Positions 45,701 through 57,649 of a stretch of DNA of 64,000 nucleotides are shown one piece after another. The position numbers and the translations under genes were made by a program. The notes under the pieces were generated by a model that did no database searches, was not told the origin of the DNA, and saw only the letters and a list, made by a program, of their open reading frames with translations. How positions within the stretch are numbered: the stretch's first letter is position 1; every line of letters begins with the position of its first letter. Origin of the DNA: Plantago major (taxonomy: Eukaryota > Streptophyta > Magnoliopsida > Lamiales > Plantaginaceae); contig CM048842.1 in the NCBI GenBank assembly GCA_026545765.1, positions 40,805,431 through 40,869,430 on the forward strand, given 5' to 3'.

Positions 45701-47679
45701 AATTATTCTATATGATCCATCTTTAGCTTTATAATGCAACTGATTTGTAGTATTATAGATCCAGTGCATGTTACATTTGTGCATACCATGTAGATGGACA
45801 AGTCATGCAAAAGAAATCAATCCTCATGCATTCATCTTTCTTATAAGAGGTCATCCATTTCTGATTGCAAAAACACAAAAGAACAGAAGACAATGAATAT
45901 TATTATGAATGTTCTTACTAAACATTGAACATTGAGAGTAATTTTGCCCATGCCACTTAAAATCTGTAGCATTCAATTAATTGTACTCCTGTTTCTTATC
46001 TGACCATCAAATTCACATATCCCCGTACTTTGCAGAAGTACAGTAACTTACGCTGTCCTCATCATTACCATGTCAATATTTTGGAGTTGATTATCTTTAC
46101 TGATTTCCAATCTCGCAGACTGTTCTAACAAGGAGGAATACATTGAATGGGATTGAGTACAGGGATGATCCAACTATTTTTGCCTGGGAGTTGATCAATG
46201 AACCCCGCTGTATAACTGATAAGTCCGGTGACACGCTTCAGGTATGAAAAAGTTCTTATCCACCATAAATTCTATAAGAACTTTCACTTGATTCCTTCAG
46301 CTCAATATTTTTGCATCTACAAGATTTCAAGTGAGAATGATACTATATCTTTGAGAATATAATCATCTCAATTCTCCAGTGAGGCTTGTTATCTTACAAT
46401 TTTCTATCTTTTCATATTGAAAGTATTACACGCCCAGATATATTTCATTATTTTACTAGGATTTGTCAGCATATGAAATGATATCTGGTGTAACTGCAGG
46501 ATTGGATCGAAGAAATGTCAACTTTTGTGAAATCAATTGATAGGAACCATCTGCTAACTGTCGGTCTTGAAGGATTTTATGGAATTAAAAGTCCTAAAAG
46601 GTTGACTGTAAATCCCGAGTTCTGGGCATCTGATGTTGGAACAGATTTCATTCGCAATTCAAAGCTCCCAACCATTGATTTTGCATCTGTTCATATATAC
46701 CCAGACCATTGGTGAGCTATTAATTCTACTTCTAATGCTCTCGTTTTTCTGTAATCTGCCTTTCAGTGGACACTTTGGCCTTCTAAACTTGGAGGCAATA
46801 CTTTTGGGCAATCCAGTTACAAGAAATGCATTTCACAAACCTTTGAGAGACGGAAAAAGTGGTGAAATTCACAAAATAAGGGGCATGTTCTAAAGTGAAT
46901 GCATAAATATGGTAGTTCCTTGAGATGGATAATAGCGTACTAACCTGCTCCAAATTTCCCGTTGTTATTTTATTTTGCAGAATTTGCTTTATAGTTCATA
47001 GACTCTGTATCTACACCCTGCCTGCACTAAATTACCAAATTTTATATATTTTTGTTTTCTTTCCTTAAAACAAAACTTATTTAGTAAGTATGGTAAAACA
47101 AGCAGATTAGACCATATAGAATGAAAATGGCACTGGGAGTTTGGTGCTAGTTTCATGAAACAATGGTGGTGAGGGTAACTCAGAACATAAATTCTAGTAA
47201 TAATTTACTGTTAGTATTCTATATCTTGTTCATTGCTCTCTTTTTAGTTGAATATTCGGTTTAAATTTATTTAATTGCTTTTTGGCAGGACTCATAATCC
47301 AGATTATGAGTATAAATTAAAGTTTGTTGCCAGATGGATGCTATCTCACATTGAAGATGGTGACAAAGAACTGAATAAACCTGTAATGTTCACTGAATTT
47401 GGGTTATCCATCGATGACTTTGACGCTGCTCAAAGAGAGAGATTCTACAAAGTAATTCTTGATGTCATTTACAAGTCCGCCAATAAAAACAGGTCTGGTG
47501 CTGGATCTTTAGTCTGGCAATTCCTGGTTGAAGGGATGGAAGACTTTAACGACGAGTTTGGTATAGTTCCTTGGAAAAGGCCATCGACACAAAAGCTTTT
47601 CACAGAACAGTCATGTAGGCTTGCAAAACTTCAAGGTGCACTCACTTCACAGATGGCATATCTGAGAAGAGTATGTTAG
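42800..47679 (+). CDS. Mannan endo-1,4-beta-mannosidase (GH5)
   Basis: Five exons by GT-AG: 42800-43171, 43556-43753, 46119-46241, 46500-46711, 47289-47679; all phases agree and give 431 residues, normal for plant mannanases. Start at ATG 42800 ([11 protein letters not shown]). Residues about 11-31 are one hydrophobic helix, a signal anchor or uncleaved signal peptide, so the enzyme enters the secretory path. The catalytic domain begins FVERNGTQF; the acid/base Glu is in AWELINEPR (exon 3) and the nucleophile Glu in MFTEFG (exon 5). It cleaves internal beta-1,4 bonds of mannan, glucomannan or galactomannan in walls. The WSYW-type sugar-binding aromatics are present (GWNSYWM). Intron 2 is 2.4 kb. 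It resembles the MAN2/MAN5/MAN6 group, but I cannot choose. No break seen. Confidence 0.95.
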
Positions 47680-48713
47680 GAAAAATGGTTAGCGACTCGC
47701 ATAAATATATAAATATATATATACTTCCTTAGACGCGTGAGAAATTTCTTTGATAATGTTTTTGTTGTTGTTTTGGCTCAAAGATTGAAGAACTTGTCCC
47801 TGTAACACATTGACATTCACAATTTTATCCAGTGAAATTTATGTCCAGATGTTTTATAGCTTGCACAGAAATGCAGGTGCAAGTCTTAACTGTAACTTGT
47901 TATACCCGATGTTGGGGATGATACGTTAAGGTGATTTGAGGTTGATTTGGATTACTATAAACCCACGCATACTAAATTGAAAGTTGCATGATCGTGCAGT
48001 GTCTTGCAACATGTATATGATGAAAGTAAATACAAACAATAGATTATTAGTATAACATAATACATTTATCTTAGAAGTCGAGTCGATTTGTTATAATGAA
48101 ATTTGTTCAATGGGCATATAACCCTACCAACATCAATCAATGTGAAACATAAGTGATCTAAGTTATCACAAATAATTTCAATTTAAACTGGTGGCGGATG
48201 TGAAACTATGAATTTGGCAAGTTGAATTCGGACATGTATACAAGCTAGTCATGGTTAACAAAAGTCGTTGAATGCTCTACATAAGTAGTCTTAATCTTGG
48301 ACGTGGGCAAGTAAGAATTACTAGTATGAGTCAAGAAGCATGGATTTGATTAGTTGAACATCAGCATGGGTCTTCTCGTAACAGCCAAGTTGAAAGAAAA
48401 ACAGCTTCAAAATCATTTTATATTCAAAGTTAACAATGTAACTAGCAAGTAATTTTCTACAGTCAGTCTAGGCGGATGCTTCCGCCTCAATTGATAACAT
48501 GCGTTAAATCATAAATTAATGTTTATTTCCATTAAATATAAAAATATCAAATTATTTCACTTTATCTAATTAACCTAAGGTAAATTGGTTAAATAATTTA
48601 AGTAGTTTGATAAACGTTAATAAAGTGATTAATTTTAAATGTTCTTTTAGAATATCGATATTACACGTATATATCTACAATCATTAGAAAGCAGTCTAAT
48701 CTTAAAATTAATA
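47680..48713. other. 3' flank of the mannanase gene and spacer
   Basis: Probable 3'UTR to about 47900, with AT-rich motifs such as ATAAATATATAAATA near 47701 that could serve polyadenylation. No gene beyond. Confidence 0.5.
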
Positions 48714-49025
48714 TCCCCTTCATCCCGAACTCAACTTTTCATTTTCCGTTTGGTCCGTCCCAACTTAACTTTTCCTTCGTTAAATGGAAAATATCTCTCC
48801 TACTTTATTCACATCTCACATCTCTCTTAATTTATTCACATCTCTCTTAATTTATTCACATCTCTCTTACTTTATTCACTATATCTCCTATTTATTCACA
48901 TTTTTTTATACTTTATTTACTCTCTTTCTTACTTTATTCACTATCTCTCCAACTTTATTCACTTTATCTTAAAACTTGTGCCCGGGGCTGGACCAACGGG
49001 AAGTTGAGTCCGGGATTGGGGGGAG
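48714..49025. mobile_element. Stowaway-like MITE with internal tandem repeat
   Basis: Flanked by TA (48712-48713, 49026-49027). Ends are TCCCCTTCATCCCGAACTCA and the complement of CTCCCCCCAATCCCGGACTC. The left half repeats TTTATTCACATCTCTCTTA several times (about 48800-48960). About 312 bp. Confidence 0.85.
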
Positions 49026-49027
49026 TA

Positions 49028-49769
49028 TATACTGATAGACACAAATTCGAATTCAACGAAAATCAAACCCGTACCAACTGGATATGAAGTTTTAACATAC
49101 AGATTTTTTTAAACAACGGAGGGAGTAATAGTCAGGGCGTAGTATAAAATGAAATTCAAGGGCTATGAAAATGCTATTTTTAAAATTTGAATGGGTGAAA
49201 TGTTAAATTTTCAAGTTTTCAATCATATAATAGGAAGGGGGCAATCGCTCCATCACCTTGGGGACCGACACCTTTAGTCTGGAGTGGAAACTCATTGTTG
49301 CTCTCCGTGTGATAAGCTGATCTTACAAACCAACACGTACACGTTGTCTACACTTGTACACATAAAAGTTTTCAATGAATCATTCTCCTAAAATTACTTT
49401 AGGGCCAAACACGCAATTTTGAATCTTTTATAAATAAAGTTTTAAAAATAAAAGTGCAGCTTGTACGTGGTACTGTGACTTTCAATCAATTTACAATCAC
49501 TCAAACTTTAGCCTATTGCTGTTCTACCTAAGTATTCATCAGACAGAGAAAAATTCAATCTTGAATGCCTAAAAAGTCAGAAAACAACCATAATGCTACA
49601 TTGAAAGTTTTGGCTGCAATTTTCTCTAGAATTATATGTTGTTAGTGACCCACAACCTTGACGTACGACGATTATGTAATATGGTTAGTAGTTGGATATA
49701 ACCGACTAACTAACGCAATTTATAACAATGTTATACCACCAATTTATGTTATTTTTATTACCATATATA
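49028..49769. other. Spacer
   Basis: A lone CGGAGGGAGTAATA at 49117 looks like one end of another lost Stowaway. Otherwise nothing recognisable. Confidence 0.4.
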
Positions 49770-49777
49770 CTATAGGT

Positions 49778-50096
49778 AGGGACGGGCCTGAATCCATACG
49801 GTATGAACCTTGCATAAGGCCCCACAGTTTAAGGGGCATCAAATTCGATATCATTTTATTAGGAGGGTATTGAAAATATGAAAACAAAAATTTATTTTAT
49901 AGAGTTCTATGATTTTTCTTTAATAAAACTTTAAGTGTTACACTTTTAAAGTGATATATTCCGTATATTATTTTTTAGTAAAATAGTTTCAACATTATTT
50001 ACGAAACATAATTTCTTTTATTTAGTATACATTGTTATTTGGGGTCCATTTTAATTTTTTTTGATTTGGGCCTCTAAAAGTTTTGGCACGACCCTG
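49778..50096. mobile_element. hAT-type MITE
   Basis: Left end AGGGACGGGCC and right end the complement of CAGGGTCGTGCC are imperfect inverted repeats of the CAGGG hAT kind. Flanks CTATAGGT and CTATATAT agree at 6 of 8 bases. No coding capacity. Confidence 0.6.
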
Positions 50097-50104
50097 CTAT
50101 ATAT

Positions 50105-50829
50105 CTGTTGTCGACTTGAGCAAGTTTCATGAGACGGTCTTTAAATAACTTATTTAGATACGGACATTTATCAAGAAAATTATCAATGATATTAATCACA
50201 ACGTCTATGTTCTCAACATTATTGTTTTTTCATATTACAAAAGAAATGGATTTCGTGAACAACTTAGTATATATTTTGATGAATAACATGGATGATTTTG
50301 TTAAAAGGGACATTGTGTCGACTTAGAGTCTGTTCTTTTCGTCTGAACAGAACTGAACTGAAATTAATGAATTTTCAGATGAAGAGAACAGAGTATTAAA
50401 GTGAGTATATAAGAAGAAAATCATACCCCAAAGTGTTTGGCATACATACAAATTATTATTTTAGAAATGTAATGTTATACGTATATTCTAAATATATATG
50501 TTGTAAAATTAAATCATTACAAGACTTAATCCAATAGTAATTACAAAACAATAGTACAATCTGTACGTGTTAGGTAATCAAACAATCACAGACAATAGCA
50601 AATTAGGGGAGCCAACTAATCTTTGGATGGGTTCTACCTTATATTTGAAGTTTTTTTTTGTATGATGATGACACTTTATTGCATGTTAGTAATTAATTAT
50701 TTGTATTATTCGAGTGTGCTAAACATTAAATATAAGGTAACTAAACGCCTAAAAACTGCAAAGAAAATTGCCATGTATGATTGTTGATACAGAAAAACAT
50801 GTAGAATTCGTTAAATACACTCTAAAAGT
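50105..50829. other. Spacer, no gene seen
   Basis: AT-rich, no family signature on either strand. Confidence 0.45.
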
Positions 50830-51590
50830 ACGTTCCAAAAGCTCAACAGGGACATAATCCATTGGGAGTCCGGATTTGGTATGGGTCCGAACCCGCCTAA
50901 ACTACATATCTGCCTCCCTCAAAACATGTAGAGGAGGATTGGATGGGCTTAATAAGGGCAAGGTCCGGACATTCATCCGGACCATTAGGTCCGACACATC
51001 ATGAATAGCTTGGCCCCTGACCATTGACGTCCTACTGAACCCACATGGTCCGGATATGACTTGGTTCGGACATACGTCCGGACCACTAAGCCTCTCAAAG
51101 ATCACCAGACAACACTCATGACACACACAAAAAGTGACAGGCTCGGACCATGGGCACTGGACTTGGACTCGGACATAAGGCTTTAACACAATATCGCCGA
51201 ACTACTAAGGAAGTCCTTCAGAGGCTCTAGAAAGTCCATAATGCCCCCAAGAAGCCCAAAAGAGGTATTGGGTCTGACCCACTGATAATGTCATAACCTA
51301 AGTGGCATTGGTGGCATGATTTAGATCGTACACTTGGCACGATCTAAGGGAGCATGCCCATTTTGGTGAAAGAATATATATATGGTACACATTCTCATAA
51401 CAAGGTAAGTCATTATTACGTACTCATACTCGAACACTATACATGGAAGACCCTCAACCTCCTTACAGACTTACAATAAAGTCCTTACTCAGTTTGACAA
51501 ATAGCAAACCGGGTCTACCGTTCAAAACCCCCCCCCCCCCCCCCCCCCCTTCAAGCTTAACTGGAGATAGAGAGAAGACTTCAAGACATT
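50830..51590 (+). mobile_element. LTR or LTR fragment, family A (second copy)
   Basis: Counterpart of 7289-8040: TCCGGAC motifs at 50965, 50976, 51051 and 51076, the ACTTGGCACGA block at 51331, a TATATATATGGTAC box near 51371, GGTAAGTCATT, and AAACCGGGTCTACCGTTC before a run of 20 or so C at 51528. No coding region belongs to it; the exact ends are unclear. Fossil. Confidence 0.6.
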
Positions 51591-51693
51591 GAGTTCCTTA
51601 GATACTTGATAGGACACTCTTATTTACTTAGAATTTTGACTCAGGGGAATTAAGGAAATAACCCTCAACAATAATCCTCCTATTTCATACTCA

Positions 51694-51888
51694 ATGGAAA
51701 CCATGGCTTATCTGTTCTTTCATTGCAAAACTTTCCATCATTTGAGAAGAAGAATTTACTGGCCAATGGAATGGAATGACAATTCTGGGAGTTTACCTGA
51801 AATCATGTTCCATATACCAATAAATAGTCCAGAAAAAATAAAATATGAATTCTGTAATTTAATTTGGATGATTTGGAATGCAAGATAG
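51694..51888 (+). pseudogene. LINE ORF2 3' scrap (zf-RVT)
   Basis: METMAYLFFHCKTFHHL followed by FCNLIWMIWNAR resembles the end of the reverse-transcriptase zinc-binding domain (E-x-x-x-HLFF-x-C) and the tail of plant L1-type LINEs. Only about 64 codons remain; it is separate from the next LINE piece. Confidence 0.55.
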
Positions 51889-51982
51889 ACCCTAATAAAC
51901 TTATTTTATCTACACCATAAACCTTAGCTATCTACAGAGCTTACTTACAGAGCTGCCACTTAAATTAGTAATCCACAATGTT

Positions 51983-52810
51983 TTGCATGATGTTCCCAAC
52001 AAGGAAAAAGGGGTGAAAAATGTTCAAAATAATAAATTGGTCGATAAACACCGTAAACCTCAACTATATAAAGAGCTTGCTTACAGAGGTGAAAAAGGGG
52101 TGAAAGCTCTAGTAGCTTGGGATAAAGTCTGCAGGTCAAGGAGTGAAGGTGGGCTCAATTTTGTTCATCTGGTTAGTTGGAAGAAAACATGTATTTTGAA
52201 ATTATTGTGGGCGCTTAATCTCAAAGCGGATGAGTTGTGGATACGTTGGATGCATGCCTACTACATCAAAAGGCATGATGTTCTGACCATGGATGTGCCA
52301 CTTGATGCATCCTATTTATTTAAGAAAATTCTAAAGTTTAGATTGAGCATGGGTAATGTGCCTACGTGGAGACACCAACTAAATTTACATAAATTCAATA
52401 TGATGTCCATGTATTCATTAGTTCGGCCAGCTGTACCTAAAGTTCCCTGGAGAGATTTTGTGCTAAATAACATAGCCACTCCACGAGCAAAATTCATTGT
52501 TTGGCTTGCTTTGTGGGGGCGTTTGGCGACTAAAGAAAGGTAGGAACGATTTCATGTTGCGGTTGATCAGTTATGTGTATTCTGCCAGGTATCCCAGGAA
52601 ACTCTAGATCATCTTTTGTTTCGCTGTCCAGTTATTTATCGAGCCTGGATGGCTTTATCAAGATGGTATGGTGTTAGCTTGTTGAATAATGCTTGGTATG
52701 ATATGAACAGTGGTTTAGTACATCTAATTAAAGGAAAACGTCCCAAGCAGAGCATACTGAAAGTGCAAATCACTGAATTCATTTATGCAATCTGGATAGA
52801 AAAGGAATAG
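51983..52810 (+). pseudogene. L1-type LINE ORF2, C-terminal part
   Basis: Carries the plant LINE C-terminal signatures GLNFVHLVSWKKTCILKLLW, then a zf-RVT domain: KFIVWLALWGRLATKER, CVFCQVSQETLDHLLFRC and WMALSRWYG. A TAG at 52542 interrupts the frame in the zinc-binding domain and a second at 52808 ends it early, since the next frame still reads like LINE tail. The endonuclease and the reverse-transcriptase core are missing, typical of 5'-truncated LINE copies. No poly(A) tail is obvious after it. Confidence 0.8.
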
Positions 52811-53549
52811 GCGCATCTTCCAATAGAGCACCATGGATTTGCAGACCTTGCTTTGTACTGTAGTTCAGATAGCTATTTGTAGGTGTTTAGTCCATGAGAA
52901 GTACGTGATGTACACTCAGGAATTTTAATATCGTTGTAATGCCTGCAACCCCTGAATACAGTCAAAGATTAAATTCATATTACGTCGGAAGTCCACAAAT
53001 CCACAGAATAGCAGAAAGTTGACTCGGGATGTTGTTCTCCACGGACACTTAGCACAGGAACAAACAAGCAAAGAAAGTGTTTTGGGTGCAGTTAGCAGAC
53101 AAATAGATTATATAGCAGTTGAATTCTAACGGGTTTTTTTATCAATGGATGGGAAAGTATAAAGGATCCCCGACCTAGCTCTTACTATTCTAATTCCCAA
53201 CTTCCTGATTATCAGACTACTCTGTTGCCTCTAACAACAGCGGGGCATAATGCTAAATACTAAGGCGCAATCTATACCAGCACCCCCACCCAGTTCAATA
53301 AACTGTTGTGTCACGACAACAGTTCATCACGCCACATTCCCCGACAAGATAAATAATAAATTGAATACCTCAACTAGTGCCTTAATAATGGACCCCTCTA
53401 GTATCTCAATAAATACACAAGTAAATAAAGGGAGTCAGGACGTATAGAGTTGTACAATGAAGAATTACGTCTAATAATCAATCCATTAATATATCACGGT
53501 ATATAAATCAATAGCATAGCAAAGTTTCAGCGGTTTGCCTTTACAGAAT
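52811..53549. other. Undetermined: LINE 3' tail to start of gypsy LTR
   Basis: No gene. The left border of the gypsy 3' LTR must lie somewhere in or near this stretch, but I could not identify it. Confidence 0.35.
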
Positions 53550-54482
53550 GTGTTTTGCTACTCATAGTTGTAGACGCTCAAAATCTACAATCAAAATTAG
53601 GGTTAGAGATTGGGGGGCACCGACAACCTACAAGGAAACAATAGCAAACAAAGACGTGAGATTCCGAGGTGACACCGGTGTGGTGCCGACCGAAGGGACT
53701 CCGACGCTCAAGTTAGATGACTGATAGAAGGAGTAATCAAATGACAGGAACAAAGAGGGAGAGATGGTGGCAAGCGTCGACTTATCCTGTTGGTTGAGTC
53801 GGTTCGGCTACGTGGTGGACGAACACCGGCAGTGGGCTAGCTGACCTTACGGGAAGGAGCTAGCTGGCAGTTGTCTGACAGAGAAGGATGATGGCGGATG
53901 GTTGAAGGTTGATGATGGATGGTGATGAGCGATGGTGGATGATGATAGGTGACGGCTGATGTTGATCAGAGAGCTTGAGAGAGATGGAGGCGTGAGAGAT
54001 TGATTGCTAGGGTTTGTTGCGTAGCATCCGATGCCCTACATCTCCTCAGCCTTCTCTATATAACCCACCCATCGTTGGAGTCTGCCCGCTAATTTCGGGG
54101 AGGTCGTTGGAACGGGTTGGACTGTGTCTCAAGTAGTTAGGAGAGTGATCGTAAGTCGGTTGCTTACTGACTGACCAAGTCCATCGAGCTACTGGAGTTG
54201 GTTAGTCTGTTAGTCGATGTAGCCGGGCCATGCAAGGTCGGCGGCTAGGTGAGCTAGCTAGCTTGTCAACCACCGGAAGGTTGGGTCAAGTGAGCTAGTC
54301 AGGTAGCATGCAGACTGATTGGCTGGATGGATGACTTCGCTAGGTGGGCTTGCTAACCGGCCTTTGGAGTCCAACTCACGTATGAAGTCAAGACGGACTC
54401 ATTAATGGATTGTGGGTTGGGCCGTAGCCTTGATGGGCCGATCCGTTAGTCTAGTTGACAAGAGCGAATTTTGGCCAATACA
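53550..54482 (-). repeat. 3' LTR of the Tat-like element (left border unresolved)
   Basis: On the minus strand the LTR starts TGTATTGGCC at 54482, directly after the polypurine tract. A promoter-like GGTTATATAGAG lies at about 54065-54054. The stretch at about 54150-54482 matches 1-320. Confidence 0.7.
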
Positions 54483-54497
54483 GTTTGTCCCCCACTC
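54483..54497 (-). promoter_or_regulatory. Polypurine tract of the Tat-like element
   Basis: GAGTGGGGGACAAAC on the minus strand abuts the LTR start TGTATTGG; it primes second-strand DNA in this family. Confidence 0.75.
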
Positions 54498-54779
54498 TTC
54501 GAGTCGAGTGTTTCGAGTCGGAGAGTAGAAATTTTGTGCCCAAAAGAGTGATGCGCGCCAGATCGTAAGCGAATAATATTTGCTCCATCAAAGGTATCGC
54601 CACTCGTAAGTATATCGGGATAACGATCGGTAAGCTCATTGGTTGGGAGATGGATTGATCAGAAAGATGGACTTCACTCGTGGTGATCATGTTGTTAGCT
54701 CGTCAGAGCAAGACGTTGATTTGGCAAGGCCGAAGCTTACTGACAGGTGTTCTCGGTTGTAAAAATCCAACCTAGCAAG

Positions 54780-55810
54780 ATGGGCATTTACGGATTGAAA
54801 TTTTCGAGATGGGCAGTTTAGTTTATCTAGCGAGATGGAAATTTGCTGACATAAAATTTCAAGGTGAGCAACTTAGTCCATCTAACAAGATGGAAATTAG
54901 CCGACAGAAAATTTGAGGTAGGCAACCTAGTAGTCCATCTAGCAAGATGGAAACTTGCTGACGGAAAATTTTGAAGTGGGCAACTTAGTCCATCTAACAA
55001 GATGGATACTTGCTGGCGGAAAATTTCAAGGTGGATGACTTAGTCCTTCTAGCAAGGTGGAAACTTGCTGACAGAAAATTTCAAGGTGGACGACTTAGTC
55101 CGTCTAGCAAGGTGGAAATTTGCTGACAGAAAATTTCAAGGTGGAGGACTTAGTCCGTCTAGCAAGATGGAAACTTGTTGACAGAAAATTTCAAGGTGGA
55201 CGACTTAGTCCGTCTAGCAAGATGGAAACTTCGACGTAAAAATTTCAAGGTGGATGACTTAGTCCGTCTAGCAAGATGGAAACTTGCTGACAGAAAATTT
55301 TGAGATGGGCAACTTAGTCCGTCTAACAAGATGGAAATTAGCTGACGGAAAATTTTGAAGTGGGCAACTTAATCCATCTAGCAAGATGGAAACTTGCTGA
55401 CAGAAAATTTTAAGGTGGACAACTTAGTCCGTCTAGCAAGGTGGAAACTTGTCACGTAAAATTTTAAGGTGGACAACTTAGTCCGTCTAGCAAGGTGGAA
55501 ACTTGCTGACAGAAAATTTTGAGATGGACGACTTAGTCCGTCTAGCAAGCTGGAAACTTGCTGACAGAAAATTTTGAGATGGGCAACTTATTCCGTCTAG
55601 CAAGATGGAAACTTGCTGACAGAAAATTTTTAAGGTGGACAACTTAGTCCGTCTAGCAAGGTGGAAACTTGCTGACAGAAAATTTCAAGGTGGACGACTT
55701 AGTCCGTCTAGCAAGATGGAAACTTGCTGACAGAAAATTTTGAGATGGGCAACTTAGTCCGTCTAGCAAGGTGGAAACTTGCTGACAGAAAATTTTAAAG
55801 GTGGACAACT
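54780..55810. repeat. Tandem array, about 60-bp unit, in the gypsy 3' region
   Basis: About 17 head-to-tail copies of a 60-62 bp unit containing ACTTAGTCCGTCTAGCAAG, GTGGAAACTTGCTGAC and AGAAAATTTCAAGGTGG. Units fall into subtypes (GGTGGACGACTT, GAGATGGGCAACTT) that recur out of order, a sign of unequal exchange or gene conversion. It is non-coding. Confidence 0.95.
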
Positions 55811-55985
55811 TGCCCGAAATGAGTTGCCTTGCCCGAAATGAAGTATGGCTTGCCCGAATTGGAGTATGACTTGCCCGAATTGGGAGGGTGCATGCCTTGC
55901 CCGAACTAATGTCTACCTTGCCCGAATTGGAGGATGACTTGCCCGGGATGAGTTGCCTTGCCCGAATTGGAGTACTAGCAAGCCA
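55811..55985. repeat. Short repeat block with CTTGCCCGAATT
   Basis: Directly after the 60-bp array. CTTGCCCGAA(A/T)T recurs eight or nine times at spacings of about 18-30 bp, with GGAGTATGA or GAGTTGC between. Confidence 0.9.
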
Positions 55986-56485
55986 TCGATGAAACTAGAA
56001 ATCTCGCCTCTTAAAACATCCAACTGACTCAATGCTCACATTTTGAGTTGAGTTTGGAATTACCAACTCACGTACCCATTTCCTTCTTCTTCATTGCTCT
56101 TCTTGCGCCTCATTCTCCCAGAAAAGTTGTTCCCTTTGAATTTTTCTTTCTCACTTGAAGGCATCAGATTTGGAAGCTTCAACTTGTTGAGTTGCAGGTT
56201 TTTTGGTGAGGAAAGAGAACAGGTAATTCACGGAGATAAAGGTGAAGCGGCGGTGAGAGGAGCGTCACGAGTGGATCCGAGGGAGATCAGAGGAGGAAGC
56301 ACGTAGAGAGGCTAAGTGTGTGGAGGGAGTCGAGGTTGTCGGAGTCCGCCATTTCCGGCGGAGAAATAGTGCGGGGAAGAAGAGGAAGCAGCGTGTACTG
56401 GTACTATTCATCTTCCCGTTTTACTGTTCACCTGGATTTTTTTTTTTTTTTTTGGATGCTGGGTCTTTAGGAGAGACCATTTCTT

Positions 56486-56813
56486 GTTGAATTTTATTTT
56501 TGTACGTCTCTGCTTATTTTCTGGGCTCAAGCTGGTGGTTTGTATGCTAGCTGGATATGCTAATAGTGACTAAAAGATAGTAGATGGATAAATAGTTCCG
56601 CTTCTATTCCAGTTAGCGTTTTTAGAAAGCAACTGGTATACTTTGGGAGTTTGATTTTATTTTTGTACGCGTCTGCTTATTTTCTGGGTTCGAGCTGGAT
56701 TGTATGCTAATTGGATGAGTTATAGTGACTAAAAGATAGTAGATGGATAAATAGTTCCACTTCTATTCCAGTTAGCATTTTTAGAAAGCAACTGATATAC
56801 TTTGGGCTACGGC
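56486..56813 (+). repeat. Tandem duplication, about 164 bp, in the antisense ORF leader
   Basis: Two copies share TTTTATTTTTGTACG, CTGCTTATTTTCTGGG and ACTAAAAGATAGTAGATGG and end with ATACTTTGGG. They are about 90% alike. They lie in the long leader of the ORF at 57650. Confidence 0.85.
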
Positions 56814-57649
56814 ATTTTCGTTGCGTAAGAAATGTATTGTACAGCGAGTCATGTATTTGGAATTATGACCCACACTTTGGACAGACGGTTCATGCAGGAT
56901 TGATTTTGTCCGTGGGGTTCGTATGAAGTTTTCTGAGTCTATGTTTGGTTTTGTGCCTGTAAGATTTGATTCGTCGTTATTCGTATTGGTGGATCCTGCT
57001 TGGATTTGTGCCTTGAAATTCGATTTGTTGGAGTTTTACTCTTCTCTTGCGTAACTCGATTTCTTGATTATGTAGGTGCTTACTTCGTGGACTCGAGTTT
57101 CGATTTGCTCCGTTGGAAGAAGAGTGGTGCTATCGTCTTGCTTGGATCTTGGACATAGCATAGTAGACTTACTTAGGCGGATTGTAAGTCGTTTTGTTTT
57201 CTTTGAGCATTGTATAGACTTCTTTGTTATATAGTGTCAAGTAAACATTTGTATGCTTCTTTTCGTATCAGCCGGTGCCCGGTGGTGTTGATTGGATATA
57301 GAAATTGTGAAGTCGATCATCACATCTTGCAAATGAATTCGTTGAATATTTTAGCTATGCTTTTGGTAATGCTCATGCTATAGTGCTTTGTTTGCAAATG
57401 GAAATATTGATAGATTGTTGTAGAACTAGCTAGGTTGATAGCTTGCTTGGCATGTATATTGATGACGCTGGACTGGATTTAGTTGATGGATAATGTGTTT
57501 TACATGCTAGGAATCAATTCTAGCTGGAAGTGTGCTGATTGAGGTCTGCCGCGTCTGTCGGCTTGTATTTTTTTTATGTTACATCGGGTTGATGCTTTTC
57601 ATGGATTTTTGGGTGAGGCTTTCTTGTTTGAACTTGATACAGGTGGATC

